Shown: positions 35,630-48,839 of the stretch, one piece after another
How the letters are laid out: each line of letters begins with the position of its first letter
Position numbering within the stretch: position 1 is the stretch's first letter
DNA from: Colletes latitarsis
Taxonomy: Eukaryota > Arthropoda > Insecta > Hymenoptera > Colletidae
Assembly (NCBI RefSeq): GCF_051014445.1
Contig: NC_135137.1
Coordinates: 32,179,501-32,243,500, forward strand
Length of the DNA stretch: 64,000 bases
Reading direction: 5' to 3'
Program-made: the position numbers and the translations under genes
The notes under the pieces: generated by a model
Told to the model about the DNA's origin: nothing
Databases searched by the model: none
Seen by the model: only the letters and a program-made list of their open reading frames with translations

Positions 35630-35722
35630 ATGTTTCCGCCGCGCACGGAAGCGCCGACACCGGACAAGCTGGCGCTCTGTTACGCGCCGCACGTTGACAT
35701 GACCACGGTCATCGAGGTCGAG
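35630..35722 (+). CDS. TfAP-2: TfAP-2 coding exon 1 (31 codons)
   Basis: The exon encodes MFPPRTEAPTPDKLALCYAP then HVDMTTVIEVE. The start is the first ATG after an in-frame TAG at 35558. Its -3 base is G, an acceptable Kozak context. The exon ends GAG|GTGTGT. Joined to exon 2 it gives E|DR, the same junction as vertebrate TFAP2A, where an alternative first exon ending ...CE is spliced to DRHDG. The residues of this first exon are not themselves a family hallmark. Vertebrate TFAP2A has several alternative first exons, so others may exist here. Exon choice rests on frame, phase and splice-site agreement. Confidence 0.72.
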
Positions 35723-38700
35723 GTGTGTTTCGATTGTAACTTTCACGATACCGGTGTCTCCGTTCCTCGAGAAACGTTTCTAATTGCATGAAAATTGACC
35801 GTTTACATTGATTAAGCTGCATCGATTCTCGATTTCCCAGCGAAACGAATTGCAGACATTTTTATTATGATAGATTGTGCGGCATTGCAACTCCATGAGA
35901 ATCATTTTACTTGGAAATATGAAGATAGAAGTTCATCCCTTACACATTGACAGTTTGAAAGTTAGGCACAGGATTACTTTATCCAATGTAATTTAATTAA
36001 TTGGTGTATCAAGTGTAACCAGACACCATCAAGACAATCTAAGTAAAGTTTGTTCTGTTATGGAAACGCCTAATAGTCCTGCAGGTTCATTTAAAAATAT
36101 TGTCTATACATATTAATTAAACATTACTTTGGTATCATTTGAGAAAAATATTGCAATTGTGTTTTAGTCGATTCTTAACCATTCTTTGCGAATTTCACGG
36201 TTGAAAATTTCTTGATATAAACTATTGTTTAATAAGAGAAGCCTCCTGTCATTTGTCTACAATTTAAAACTATTACAAATGAAGTGGATAATTCCTTATT
36301 CTAGATAGAGAAATAACACTGTAAATCTTACTAATCTAATACTGTAATATCAATCATCTAATTCTTCTATCCCCATTTTCGAGTCCAACGAAACAAATAT
36401 TATTAATAGAAATAGTACGTCCTAAGGCCCATTCGTTATTAACCTTACATTCGCGATGCTTTTTATACTAAGACACCATAAATTTCCACTAAGTATACCC
36501 CCTTCATCTTTGAAAGTTACTTCTTTGGATGTTACATATATATTTATAACAACGCTTAATCATTCATCTATACACGGATAACACATTTTACAGGTATGCG
36601 TTATTTTTACATCGGTATTCAGTGATAAAATTTCATTTCTCGAAGCGCAAGAGAAGAATCCTTGAACTATATTTCTTACAAACATTACTCATCCACCGAT
36701 TATGTTAGTTTTTACTTCTCGATGATGTATGGAAATATAATTCAACGCTAAAGTGGTTTACAAAAAAGTTTCATTAGAATAGTTTCTCAAGCATCAAGGA
36801 TAAATAAAAGAAAATAACAATAAAATTTCCTAAGCATTTAATAGTCTTTTACAAGCTAATTCACTACGTAACGTTTTCGACCCTTTCTTTTATCTTGTTC
36901 CTCTTTAGAAAATATACAAATTAATACCCAAATATTCAAACCACACACATCTTATTAACCAAACATTTAACAGCGTTGTAACACTACCCAAAAAGAAACG
37001 ATCGAATACTAAGTTAGCTTGTAAAATACTATAAAATAAAGAATTAAAAATTTTCAGCTATGCGTAAAAATCCTTTCACAAAATTACGGAACAATTTTCT
37101 CAAACCACGATTCCTCTCAGAAACAATTAAACTCAAATACGAAACCGAACGACAAAAAATCAGATCCAATCGATCCGGATCTAAAGTTGTCTTCCGTTTA
37201 TTTCCTCGTAGAGTTCGATCGTTCGTAATTTCTTTTCTAGTTATTTGTTCTTAATCTACGATCTGTCGATTTCGACACGAGCCGACTTATTGGTTATTAA
37301 TTGTCTACTTGTCGTATGTGGTAAGAGGGACGATTTCTCTTGCGTTATCAATAGCGATCTCAGCTGGAAAGTTCGGCTATGCGTCTTATGAAATGAACCG
37401 ACCGCTTGCAGGTTGTTCACGAGTCGAAATTTTATGCGTGTATAGTGTCAGATCCCGTCGATGGGACTCGCTATTAAATGATTGTAGCCTTTTTTCTCGT
37501 CCGTAATTTACATGATTCTCGACTTCTTAAATTACTCTCGGCGTGTCGATCGATCAAAAAATGATCCGTGCGTTACCAAACGGAACGATAGACTCGCAAT
37601 GGATGTTTTACGAAAGAACATGCCTCGGAAGAATAACAGACATTTCGATCTGAAATTCACGGTTTACCGAACACTCGAGGTTTCTTCGTCGACGAATGTA
37701 AATTTGTTTCGCGGACGTGTGGGTAGTCGTTCTTTTCCAGTCAATACTCGACGGTATTCAAATTATCGCGCGAGTTTAATCGCCGTTTAATGTATTTTTA
37801 ATTCACGATTGTACGATTACTATTTCTTTTGTAACTTTTGGACATTAATTCCACGTTATGTATACAAAGTTTGATAGAGTTTTATCATCCTATATTTCAA
37901 TATTTTCTTATAACTTTCTACTGCACGTATTTCTAAAAATACTCGATTCCAAATATTTCTGTTGATTTTTTATTTCATTGTATCATAGACAAATATTACA
38001 TACCGTTCGCGAGGATCAAAATAAATTGGTCAAAGGATGAAAGATGTATTTTTAATTCACTATTGTACGATTACTATTTCTTTTGTAACTTTTGGACATT
38101 TATTTCACGTTATGTATACAAAGTTTGACAGAGTTTTATCATTCCATATTTTAATATTTTCTTATAACTTTCTACTGCACGTATTTCTAAAAATACTGGA
38201 TTCCAAATATTTCTGTTAATTTTCTATTTCATTGTATCATAGACAAATATTACACACCGTTCGCGAGGATCAAAATAAATGGGTCAAAGGATGAAAGAGA
38301 TATTTCAGAAAATGGTTGCTCGGATCGCGCGTGCATTCTTACTTTTTACCCACGAAACAATATTAAACATCGTCGATAAAGCTGCTAAATGCCAGGCGTT
38401 CCTTTACGCGTAACCGGCGGATGCGAATTCTCGAAAAACGATGCAGCAATCAATTTTCAATAAACGTAAAAGAGCGATCGCGATAACGAGAAGGAGACTA
38501 CGCATCCGCTTAAATCGGATATTTAACTGCGCGATAAATTCGTACCCAGAAATTTAACTACTAGAGAGAAATTCGAACCACGCGTCTTCCGGTCACGACC
38601 CGAACACGTGAAAGTCAGCCCCATATAATGGTCGAATAACGAATATTACTGCAAATTGAAGATTGCCTTAATGTCTTCCCGTAGCGTCGTCGCGACGAAC

Positions 38701-41700
38701 GGTACTCTTTCTTCGCGCGTAACGACGCGTGTCATTAAACGACGACAAATATTTCATACAGGAACAGGGCGTACAGGAGTCCCTTCGTGCAACCTTGCCT
38801 ACGCAAGGTGTTTCGAAACGACGATTTGGAAACACGATTCGGGGAGCACCGGTGAATTTTGCCTCGTTACGCGCCTAGTATCGGACAGATTAGGCAGTCA
38901 CGTGTTTGACCAAGCGAGAGTTCCCTTCTATAACGGACCTTTCCGTTCAATTTTGGGCCGACGTCGTTAAATGCCGTTACGAGCCTCTTCTGTATCCAAT
39001 TTTTCACTCCTCAAAAAACCCACGACCCGAGTATCGCTGTTTCCTACACCTCGTGATTCCTAATTCACTTTTCGCGCGAACTCGTACGCTGATCGAGGCG
39101 ACATAACTAATTGCCACCAGGAATAAGCGTAAGAAAATATTCGAGTAGTAATCTCCTCGACATGTATGGTGTGAAATTGTGCTCGTCTTCCTTTTCCTTG
39201 AACTGTCAGTGATTAATTAACCGATACGAGGATTACTGGTAACATCCTCGATTTAAGGGACTGATCGAAGAAAGATAGTATCCGGCAAATTTAAATATTG
39301 ACACAGAAATTCGAATTTAATTTTACACCTTGTAACTAAGCAAATGGACATTCTAATTTTTGATCTGTAGATTTCAAACTTCCAATAAATAATGACTACT
39401 TAATCGAATCGAGTAATTTCACCATCTTAATATGGTCGATGAAGTAAGACAGATTTTCCCCAAATTTAAAATTACAACACCAGTCCAATGAAGACAACTT
39501 CTACACGAATCTCCTCTTAAAAGATTATGTTTGTCCCTATCGGGTTTCATCGTACATTTAGGTTCTGGTTTCCATGTTATTGTACCAGGAATAAATAATT
39601 TATGAAACTGATAGAGATGTTTTCTCGAAACAAGAAAGCTAATACGCAATAACATTTTTTCCCCATAAAGATTTCTTAATGCTTCTTCATTTACTGGTAA
39701 ACTTCGATTATAAATTTCACTAAACTTGAACAAAATCAAAGTAAACTATGCAAAGACATTGCACATAATGAAACGTAATCAAATTGGACCATCTTGCTCC
39801 AAATTTATTTGGTTGATCAGCTGACCAATTAAAGCTCCGATCGATGATGGACGATCTGTGTCACTTTTCGGTGTCACGAACGGTTTCGTTCCGACATAAT
39901 TACAGGAATAATCTTTATTTTATTGCAGCAGAGTTGTACGAATGAGACGATCGAATAAAATATGACACGTTGAATTGACAATAAATATATAGTTACGGCA
40001 CAGAGGTGCGGTACAAGATGTTATTAACCTAACACGGAATGACACTCAAATTTAAATTGCACGAGTGGAATCGACACGTGACATTCGCGCGTAGAAAGTC
40101 GTATGAATGGGTAAAAAAGTACTTGTTGGCCCTTCCGCGGCTTATAGAGATGTTCGAGATCGTATCACGAGAGCAGAGACCTAATGGCTGGCGCGGGCAT
40201 AGTGTCGATACAAAGCCTTTCCGCTGTTATTCAGATAAATCACTGCTGATACCATCTTACCTGAGTGATACTGCGTAATCGTTCCATCGAAAGATTACGT
40301 GGACCAGATTGCAGTCGGTTTTCATCGTGTGAAAAATTTCGAAGCTCGAACGAAGGCGTTGCGGATTTAGAAATTGCACGCGTCGAAAAGGAATAACGTA
40401 TTTCATCGTCGAGATAAATTATTCAGGAAAGAGAAAAATAATTATAGACGTATCAATGTCTTCGTTTCTGAAGATTATTCAAATATAAAATCGAACTTTT
40501 ATATATTAATATTAGAATCTTGGGAACGATCTAAATATTAAGGAAAATGGAAATTACTTACTTACCTTTGCTCGTGTAACATAACACTGAAAAGCAATAA
40601 TATACATAAATGTATGTATATGCACGTAAATATATTTGTATAAACGTATATTTCTGAACGCTTTAGTAATTATTACGTTGGTTGACCAATATTATCATTT
40701 CCTTGTGTATTTAATTTTTAATAGTGGTGCAAAATAATAATTTTGTTTGAAACGTGAAACAAAAATTCGCGACAAAGTAACCTTTCTCTAGAAATATTAT
40801 TTGCTTTAAAGTCACGGATATTCGATATCAAGATCGAATTTAATTATTCTATCTCGATATATTTCCGATATCGTAAATTCCATCGATCGTGGTGCACGTA
40901 TTTGCCATTGTTGCGTCGAGAACAAAACGTCAATTTATACGTGCAATTCACTATATTTCCAAGCTAAAATATGCTTAATCACTCTTTAGCAATTTGCTTT
41001 GATGATCTTGCGGTTTGTGACCGATATTCCATACGGTCAATAGTTCGCGTAGACTCCGATTTAATCAGCATTTTACGCGGTGATCCTCATCTAAACTTTC
41101 CCCGCACTGTTGAGCAACAAGCAGACGAGAATTTATATTACAAATGAAGCGTAGAACAAGTACAAAGCGCGATGCCTAAAATAGCTGCGAATTAATAGTC
41201 GAATACAAACGATAATTATTTTTCGATAAAAAAAAATTCCGAGCCGTTTAATGGCGATGGAAAGTAACCATACCGCGACTTATGGACTCCTCGTAATAAC
41301 GTATGAACACTATAATTTCGTTCTTCTTACGACGTACCTGCCGGAAGCTTGTATCTTTCCGAGATTCCAATTTTCAAATTGCCAAACCCTCTCGAACGTA
41401 CTAATTTCCAGAGAGACACACTTTGTTCTATGCATATTAAAATCGTAAAATAATTGTCTAGGTCTTCCATAGTGGAATCAGGGCTATATTTATCTGCAGA
41501 AACGGGGATAGATAATCTGCTCTATGTAGCCTTCTAAATGGAACGAATTCGGCTGAAATTTTTTATCGTGCTTTAATCGTACCATTAGATCTCCTCGTAA
41601 AATTATATCTCAATTTAAGCGACTGGTAGAAAAAGCCTGAAGGCGACAGAGTCCTGAGTACATTAGGAAGAGTCTGATGAGTTTCTCACTTGCGTTGTGA

Positions 41701-44700
41701 AACCAGAATTTAAGCAGTCTCAAATATTCCACCTTTATTATTTATACGTTGACAATTTGATAAAATAGAACACTTTTTATTATCATTTCTCTGTCACCAA
41801 ATTCATTTTAACCACTATTTTTATCTTTATTGCTTCAAATATATCTAGTAACCATTTCGAGACAATTTTCTGAAGACTGTCTATTTCGATTTCCTATGGA
41901 ATACTTGCAAGTCACCAAAGTGTAAAAATACAAAAACCAAATCCTTGCACAACGATATATATAAAATTTTTCAATAACTAAATGAATTAAGACTCAATTA
42001 CATCGTCGATACAAATTGTTTTCAAATCCCAGTACAACCCACTTTCGTTTCTCCAATGAATATTTTCCATTCGTTTTTCGATAATCTCGTAATTTTTCCA
42101 TGTTTAGCTAGGCGACGAACGATCGTAGATCGCGAGAGATTGCGAACGGAGTAAAATCGCGTTGATCTACGAACGTCCCGCGGTCGGACAGCTTCCAGGT
42201 TATCGTTTCTAATGACACCTTATCGCGTTATCGATTTTCACGTACAGAGATCGCGACACACCTACATTCTGCCTGTAAGGTATTTGCGTTACGCTGCACG
42301 CCATAAGATTTGCATAGTATTTATCCGCATTTATGCTCACCACCTTCGGCGAATAAGCGACACTGTCCCCCGTGTACTCGTCGTTTATAGTAATGGCAGA
42401 CCTCCAGCGCCGTTGCCATGATTTCTTCCACCGAACGCCGGACATTGGTCACTGCAATTACGCTTGGCCAGCAATTTTTTAATAACAGCGAAAGTTTCGC
42501 TTGACGTCGAGTTACGCGGCCCGTCCGCGCACAAATGCGTATCCCCGTGAACTTTTATTATGGTTATTAGTTCTTTTATTTTTTCGCGTTGTCCCGATGC
42601 GTGAGGCCATTCGCCGGATACGATTACGATCAATTACGGTAGAAATAGATTGTGGATGACCTGATCTTGGTTACCGCGTCAAGGTAGGAGAAACCGGGCC
42701 TGGAAAGTAACGCGTTTAAGTGTTTGTTTCCTTCTGACTTAATCGTCTTCTCGTTGAGTAGAACTCGGTACGCGGCGTTTTTTTTTTTTTGACTTTTAAT
42801 GCTGAATTAACGACACATATCGTTATGCAATGATGAAAACATCGTGAGGACACGTAATTTCCTGAAATTAATGCGTTCCAGGACGGAATGCGAAAATTCG
42901 ACGTTCCAAAATTTATGTTTTGGCGTACGAATCATAATATAGAAATCAACATGTCGAAAATAGATATCTTAAACGACTTGCAATTAGATATATTAAAACT
43001 GACACTTCATTTAACTTTGCGAAAAAAAATTATCAGTTTCTTCACAGGAGATGCATAGATAACCTGCTTTATTAATTGGAATAAATCGTACAAGAATATT
43101 TCTGTATTAACATTTTTGTACGTATATATTTTCCGTTAATAGAGTTAAAAGGAAAAACGCGGGTTCATGAAACGATCAGATACATACCTAATTCGAATAA
43201 GTAATCTTGTAATTGCTTCGAACGATGTATTTCATGCAGAAAATGAAAATGATCAACTATGCACAGGAAATTTACATAAATTTTAAAGTGAAAATTAATA
43301 GGAAACTACGCGTTTCCAATTTTATCGTTGTATTTTACTCTTTTGTTAATGAAAGGTTCGTTCATTTTCTATGGAAATAGGTCGATCGAATACCTAAAAA
43401 ATTCCACGTTAAAACTCTTTTTCGTCGGTTGTAGAACCACGAACGAGCGTTGTATGCCACGAATTAAAAAATTTACTCGCCTTCCGTGTAGAAGTGTTCT
43501 GTTTGAAGGTAATTTGATTGAAATCGTTCAGAAAAAATGGAGGCTTCGAAAAAACTTGTCAGTATTATCATAAATGCACTAAATGCATTATCTATGTACA
43601 TGCACAATCAATTATTTTGCTTCCGACAACTTCGATGAGTTGTTTTTTAAGTCAATATACAAATGTACGCCGCATATCTTTACCATATGCATTGCTATAA
43701 TTTTATTTAAATGACGTTCAAAGCCTAAGACAGTAATTTACAAACCTTTTAAGAGAAGTCGTCTAGCTTTCTCATCGTTTGAAAAAATGAACATTTCTGC
43801 GTTCAGTTTAATTCTGTTTCTTTTAGCAAAAATTATTTTATTCGTCCTGCAAATGATGTGTTTACTTAAATGAAAATATTTTATATTAAGCAACGGAATG
43901 CAATATATTCCGATGGGCGTTTATCAGCCACCCACGCGCCTTTTTAAGAGTTACGTGCACTAAATGTCCGCGTACATAAATTATTTAACAAGCATAAAGT
44001 ATCGCACGATCGTTTGTAATATTTCATACCGTAAAATTATTCAAACGCTCGTTTCTGCGCTCTTCTTGGACCTCTAAACGCGACGTTAAATTTCTATTCG
44101 TACATCCGAGTTTGCCATAAAATCGAAATCTCCCTCTACAATCGGCAAACGGTTGCGTAAAATATTTTCACGAATCGACAAACATCGATTTGAAACTGGC
44201 CACTCTTCTACGCCGAACAAACGAATGCAATTGCGATCGAAAACTAACAAAAAATTTATATTTCTACACGGTGAATTCAATGTTTATTCGAAAAACTCAA
44301 CTTTGTAGAATATTGTATCATTTTCCAAAAACAAATCGTAAAATAATATTATTTGCAACTTACCGATAGAAAAGACAGACATAATTGGTGGTAGAATAAC
44401 ACAGTAAGCAAGTTTGAATTTACTTTACGCGGTTCTAACAGATTTTCAAAATGAAGCTTTGGAAGAAGAAGCTTATTACCGAATTATTTTTTTCACTTGT
44501 ATTACGAATTAGATTGCGCGAAGATGCTTGTTAACCCCCTTGCTATACAATTACGAGTTCGACTCGTCTCAAGTTCTTGATTCACAATTGACAAATGAAG
44601 TTTCACAATCACTCATCATGAAGTCTTACAAGAAGTATACTACTAGACAAGGCACGTACGTCTTACTAATCTTGTATATTGTAGTTAAATATTTAATCAT

Positions 44701-45157
44701 TCGACGTGAGTTGACACTATCGTGCAAAGTTATCGACTTCCACCAACCAAAGGAAAGATTTGAAGTTTTATTAGAAATTGTCTACGTTTTTCGTAGCAAT
44801 AAATACATGGTTATCTAATAGATTTTTACATTGATGTTGATATGAGACAACTTTTAATTCATCATTAAAGGTTGATTTAAATTTCATATTTGCGTGCAAT
44901 TTTTAATTGATTCTAAATAAATATTTTGTATATTAAAATCAACACATTTTTACATTCACGAGGTAGTCGTAAAACAAATCAATTCTTTTTCGTGGCCATC
45001 GTACGAACAGATGTAAACAAAATTAAATAGTATACGTTTGAAAAATTACATTAAATCGTACGTCATGGGGTTAAAGACTGTACCAACGAATATTATATTT
45101 TTTGTTACAAACTGATATTGTGAATTATTACTAAAAAAATGTTTTGTCTGTTAACAG
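35723..45157 (+). other. TfAP-2 intron 1 (9.4 kb)
   Basis: Donor GAG|GTGTGT at 35723 and acceptor TTAACAG|GAC ending at 45157. Most of the intron is AT-rich and featureless. It contains the 254-bp duplication at 37791-38298. CpG-rich patches are at about 38310-39110 and 42100-42660. Short frames inside, such as 38656-38970 (+) and 39419-39739 (-), have no recognised domain. Alternative promoters could lie here, but none is evident. Confidence 0.75.
37791..38298. repeat. Two-copy tandem duplication, 254 bp
   Basis: TGTATTTTTAATTCACGATT at 37791 recurs as TGTATTTTTAATTCACTATT at 38045. Both units end with CAAAATAAATTGGTCAAAGG / CAAAATAAATGGGTCAAAGG and ATGAAAGA. Only scattered substitutions separate them, so the duplication is recent. 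Confidence 0.95.
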
Positions 45158-45535
45158 GACCGTTTAACTGGTCACGGAGGTATTTCCTCGCTGGGCGGTG
45201 GAAATTCCTCGCCGTATTCCGGCGCCCATCACCACGGTCACAGAGGCAATGGGAACGGCAGCGGGATGCCCCATCACGGGGGTGCTTCCTTGCCCACCGC
45301 CTCGGACTTTCAACCCCCTTACTTTCCACCCCCGTTCCCCTCGCACCACCACGCGCCAGCGAGTCCTCAGCATCCGGGCCTCGGCCAGCCACAACATCTC
45401 GACTACCTCGTCGGCGATCCTTACACGCAGACGCTCAACACGTTGCATCAACATCACTACAACCACCTGAGCGCCGCCGTTACGGCTGGCCAGAGGAGCG
45501 GGGACCTCAGAAGGGATGCCGAGGGTATACACGTG
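45158..45535 (+). CDS. TfAP-2: TfAP-2 coding exon 2 (126 codons), transactivation region
   Basis: Begins DRLTGHGGISS in phase 0, the counterpart of DRHDGTSNG in vertebrate AP-2. Residues 55-65 of the exon read DFQPPYFPPPF, the family-diagnostic proline/aromatic motif of the AP-2 activation domain. Around it lie a Gly/His-rich part (SGAHHHGHRGNGNG), PSHHHAPASPQHPG, and DYLVGDPYTQTLNTLHQHHY, which parallels the NDPYSLNPLH segment of vertebrate AP-2. It ends RSGDLRRDAEGIHV, then GTG|GTGAGT. Acceptor is TGTTAACAG. GC content and third-position GC are far above the surrounding introns. The antisense frames at 45105-45553 are shadows of this exon. The vertebrate PPPY is PPPF here. Confidence 0.93.
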
Positions 45536-46017
45536 GTGAGTAATTACCTCCACCAGTTACTCACTACCTAATAGTTACTTAATCCCTCTTAAGTTCAAGT
45601 GCACCATCACATGCCTCTCAGACTCTCGAAACTACCTAGCTTACGATCTGTTCCACTCTTTAATTCAGGCTAATTTGCATAAATTTTATTAGAATTATTT
45701 ACTCTGTTGAGTGACATTTGACATCGTGTTATTTTTTTTTTATTAAATGTTTGGAACCGTACGTACAGGTTTATGTACAATGGTGTAATTCTCAGAAGAG
45801 CTTGAAATTTGCCAAGGAACATTACAATAAACATCAATTTGGAAGTCTCTCGTTTGGAGTCATGAAAAAAAAGAATGAAACGATAGAATACAAATTTATA
45901 ACACCTACTGTCAAACAGTTCATCGTATGGGGTAGCTTTAGTAACAACCACGTGTAAATTTATCAGTTATTGAAAGAAAATTGACTGCAGTCGAAACAAA
46001 AAACATGAAATCGTTAA

Positions 46018-46150
46018 CCCTAGAACTACCGTCAATTATAGGACATTTATTTGTACCAAAGGAATCAAAACGATAGATACTTGCCTAATATATAATTCAA
46101 TAGGAAATAAATGATAAATTTTCAAAAATCCAGTCAAGTAGAAATTAAGT
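46018..46150 (+). mobile_element. piggyBac-like MITE fragment, left end only
   Basis: TTAA at 46014-46017 is followed by CCCTAGAACTACCGTCAATT and TTATTTGTACCAAAGGAATC, then AAATTTTCAAAAATCCAGTC, all in the order of the 14437 copy. No matching right end is found near 46150. This copy keeps the canonical CCCTAGAA terminus. Confidence 0.7.
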
Positions 46151-46229
46151 ATTTCATCATCCACTGTTATAGTTTGTTTCCATCCATAAAAAAAGTTTGA
46201 AAATAATAACGCGACGACACGTCGAGAGC

Positions 46230-46990
46230 GTTGATCTATAAATTAGAGGAATCGAATCGGTAATAAATCGTGCGCTGGTATCGTCGCGCGAAGGGGCTTT
46301 TATCGCCGTGGCTTTTACGCGTAAAATCGAAGCGCGCGGAGATCCGGTCACGTGCACGTCCGGCCGGCTCATTAGAAAAGTCCGCGGCATATTATTTGTA
46401 GGGCGGACCCGGCTGGCGGCCCTCTTGGAACAGCAGGGGGATACGTAATAATGGGTGGTATCGATCTATTAGACGTATCGCGTCCAATAAGTCCGCCCGT
46501 GACATCGGTGATTGCGATCGTTGATCCCTTCGCGGAGCACGCGAACCGCCGCGACGGCGATGCGCGCGACATTTGCATTTGCCACGGTGCCGCGTACCTG
46601 TCCCCGTGTAATAAGAGGGCTGCCCCGTGCAGGGAACCAGCGTAACTCGAAAGAAACACGAGCGCGTCTCGGGGAAATAAAAAAAAAATAAAAGAACCGT
46701 GGAGGAAGTCGAAGACGAACGAAACGTTTTGTTCTCCTCTCCCACCTCGTCGGATCGATCTTTCTGGTCCATGGACAGGATCGCGGTTTCTTGCTCGTTC
46801 CACGCTCCTTTCTGTTCTGGAATTACCCGCGAGTACGCGCGGGATACGTTCAAATACACGCGGGGAATCACGGTTAAGTACCCACGGCGGGTTTTTGTTT
46901 GTCGAGGTGTCACGGGTACTGTTTGTTCTAGTATGAAGCGCGAAAGAGCGTCGGAGCTGCGTTGCGAGTAGACGCGAGTTGGAGACCGTT
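46230..46990. promoter_or_regulatory. CpG-rich intronic island, candidate enhancer
   Basis: This is a sharp GC-rich island in intron 2. It holds CATTTGCATTTGCC (octamer/POU-like) near 46572, GGTATCGATCTATTAGACG and a run of CpG-rich words. - strand frames of 143 and 173 codons cover it but have no recognised domain and overlap each other in two frames. A conserved regulatory element is more likely than a gene, but neither is proved. Confidence 0.4.
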
Positions 46991-47402
46991 TGTAGTCGTG
47001 GATCCGTTTGTTCTTTCAGGATGTATTTGGAGAAATGTGTTTGACCGCGAACAAACTGAGACGTCTGTGCGCGGCATTTAAATGTAGGTGACTTAAAGAG
47101 TACGTGTAGGAGATATTAATTCGAGAGTCGATGAGTTGGAAAAGTTTCGTTTGACGATGTTTGTCGCGGTATATGAGGGTCGTTTGATGTGTAAAGGGAC
47201 TGATATATTGTTTTTCGTCACTTGGAAACTTCTTTTCACACAATGTGTTTTTCAGAGGACCGAATAAAGTGTAATTTTTTTATGTTTGCGAGCGTTGATT
47301 GTCGTTTGAAATGCTCAGAATATTCGTCGATCGAACGGAGGTCAACGTCCAACTCTTCGTGTGATGATAAATTGGTACAATAAAACCTCGATTTACACAA
47401 CT

Positions 47403-47448
47403 ACAGTAGAGTTCCAATTATTCGACATCCGGGTATTCGAATAACTAT
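47403..47448 (+). repeat. Tigger/pogo-like terminus
   Basis: TACAGTAGAGTTCCAATTAT with TTCGACATCCGGGTATTCG resembles the CAGTAGAACC...TTATCCGAA ends of pogo/Tigger elements. A related word, TACAGTAGAACTCCATTTAT, lies at 57969. It is too short for certainty. Confidence 0.3.
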
Positions 47449-47451
47449 AAT

Positions 47452-48478
47452 AGAAGGTGAACAAATTTTTAGGCGAAAAAAAAAAGATTTTCAAATCGCT
47501 CTAAAAAAATTATTTTTAGTTGAGGAGGTCAATTGCAATCATTTTTGGTGAATAGACATACCCCCAAAATCCTACTCACTTTCGAGAAAAAAATTCATAA
47601 AATGCCTAAATTTTTCGGCGAAATTAAAAAATTTCGAATCGTTATAAAAAAATTATTTTTGGCTGCAGGGGCCAATTATAATCATTTTTGGTGAATAGAC
47701 ATACCCCCAAATTCCTACGCACTTTTGAGAAAAAAATTCCTTACCAAAAATGTCATCTCTGACCAGAAATGATTCCCCGAAATTTCATGCATATCTTTAA
47801 AATGTCATAACTTCTGAACGGATTGGACGATTTTAATGTTTAAAAAAGCAAATTACGCGTATTTTGATGGAGAATATGTACAAATCGCAAAAATATTCGT
47901 AAAGTTGGTCCCTGACCTCGCAAAATGAGAAAAACCCCATAAAAATGGTCCAATTTTCAAACAGCCATAACTTCTATAATAATGAATATATTTCAATGAA
48001 ACTTTTTTCTGAAGTAGAGCCCATGGGTACCTACAAAAAAGTATTAGACAACTTTTCCGTAACGCGTCAAACAAATTTTTTAAAAATGAAAAACGAATTT
48101 TTAGGAAAAATCGACAGGGGTAGGTGCCTAAATTTCTCGGCGAAAAAAAAAAATTTCAAATCGTTTTGAAAAAATTATTTTTAGGTCCTGGGTTGAAGTA
48201 CAACTATTTTTTGTGAATACACATACCCCCGAAATCCTACGCAATTTTGAATAAAAAATTCGAATAGGTAGACAAATTTTTCGACAAAATTAAAAAATTT
48301 CAAATCATTCTGAAAAAATTATTTTTGGCTGCAGGGCTCAATTACAATCATTTTTCGTGAATAGGCATACCCTCGAAATCCTACGCACTTTCGAGAAAAA
48401 AATTCAGGAAGGTGGACAAATTTTTCGACAAAATTAAAAAATATCAAATCATTCTGAGAAAATTATTTTTAACTAGGG
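47452..48478 (+). mobile_element. Second copy of the 1.04-kb element, ends missing
   Basis: The interior is clearly homologous to 5589-6626: ATCTTTAAAATGTCATAACT, TTCTGAACGGATTGGACGAT, AAAACCCCATAAAAATGGTC and AGGGGTAGGTGCCT occur in the same order. The 121-bp inverted ends are absent. About five modules with (AA)ATCRTTCT and ATCATTTTT cores begin near 47492, 47636, 48158, 48299 and 48449, more than in the complete copy. A 74-codon + frame (47945-48169) parallels the frame at 6142-6426. The element sits inside TfAP-2 intron 2. Confidence 0.85.
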
Positions 48479-48839
48479 GTTACAATACACAACCAAACGT
48501 CCAATATTCCTGAGATACTGTAGTCGCATACTATATTCCATAGTTATTTTTATTAACAATTTGTTTGTGTGCGTTTCTAATTACAAGTCCTAATCTTGTT
48601 CCTACTGTTTCCTTTCTTATTACTTTATTTGTTTTAAATTTGAATACGCATCTACGAAAACGAGATAACTAGAACTTAACGTCAAGAAATTCGTTAAAAT
48701 CTGAATCCCCGGCGCAAAGAATTAATCGTGTCCTGAAATCTCCATTGTAGTACTTCTAACCGCTGACCAGGACACAGACTAATCGATGAAAAGAGCGTGT
48801 ACTTTAATAAATAAACTAAATAAACGCCTGCTGGGTTTC

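Noticed and set aside
39419..39739. 106-codon - strand frame in AT-rich intron 1
   Set aside because: A frame this long in AT-rich DNA drew attention, but no family is recognisable and there is no splice or promoter context. It is only worth a protein search.
46392..46913. 173-codon - strand frame in intron 2
   Set aside because: No recognisable domain, overlaps a 143-codon frame in another phase, and sits in a CpG-rich island where long chance frames are expected.
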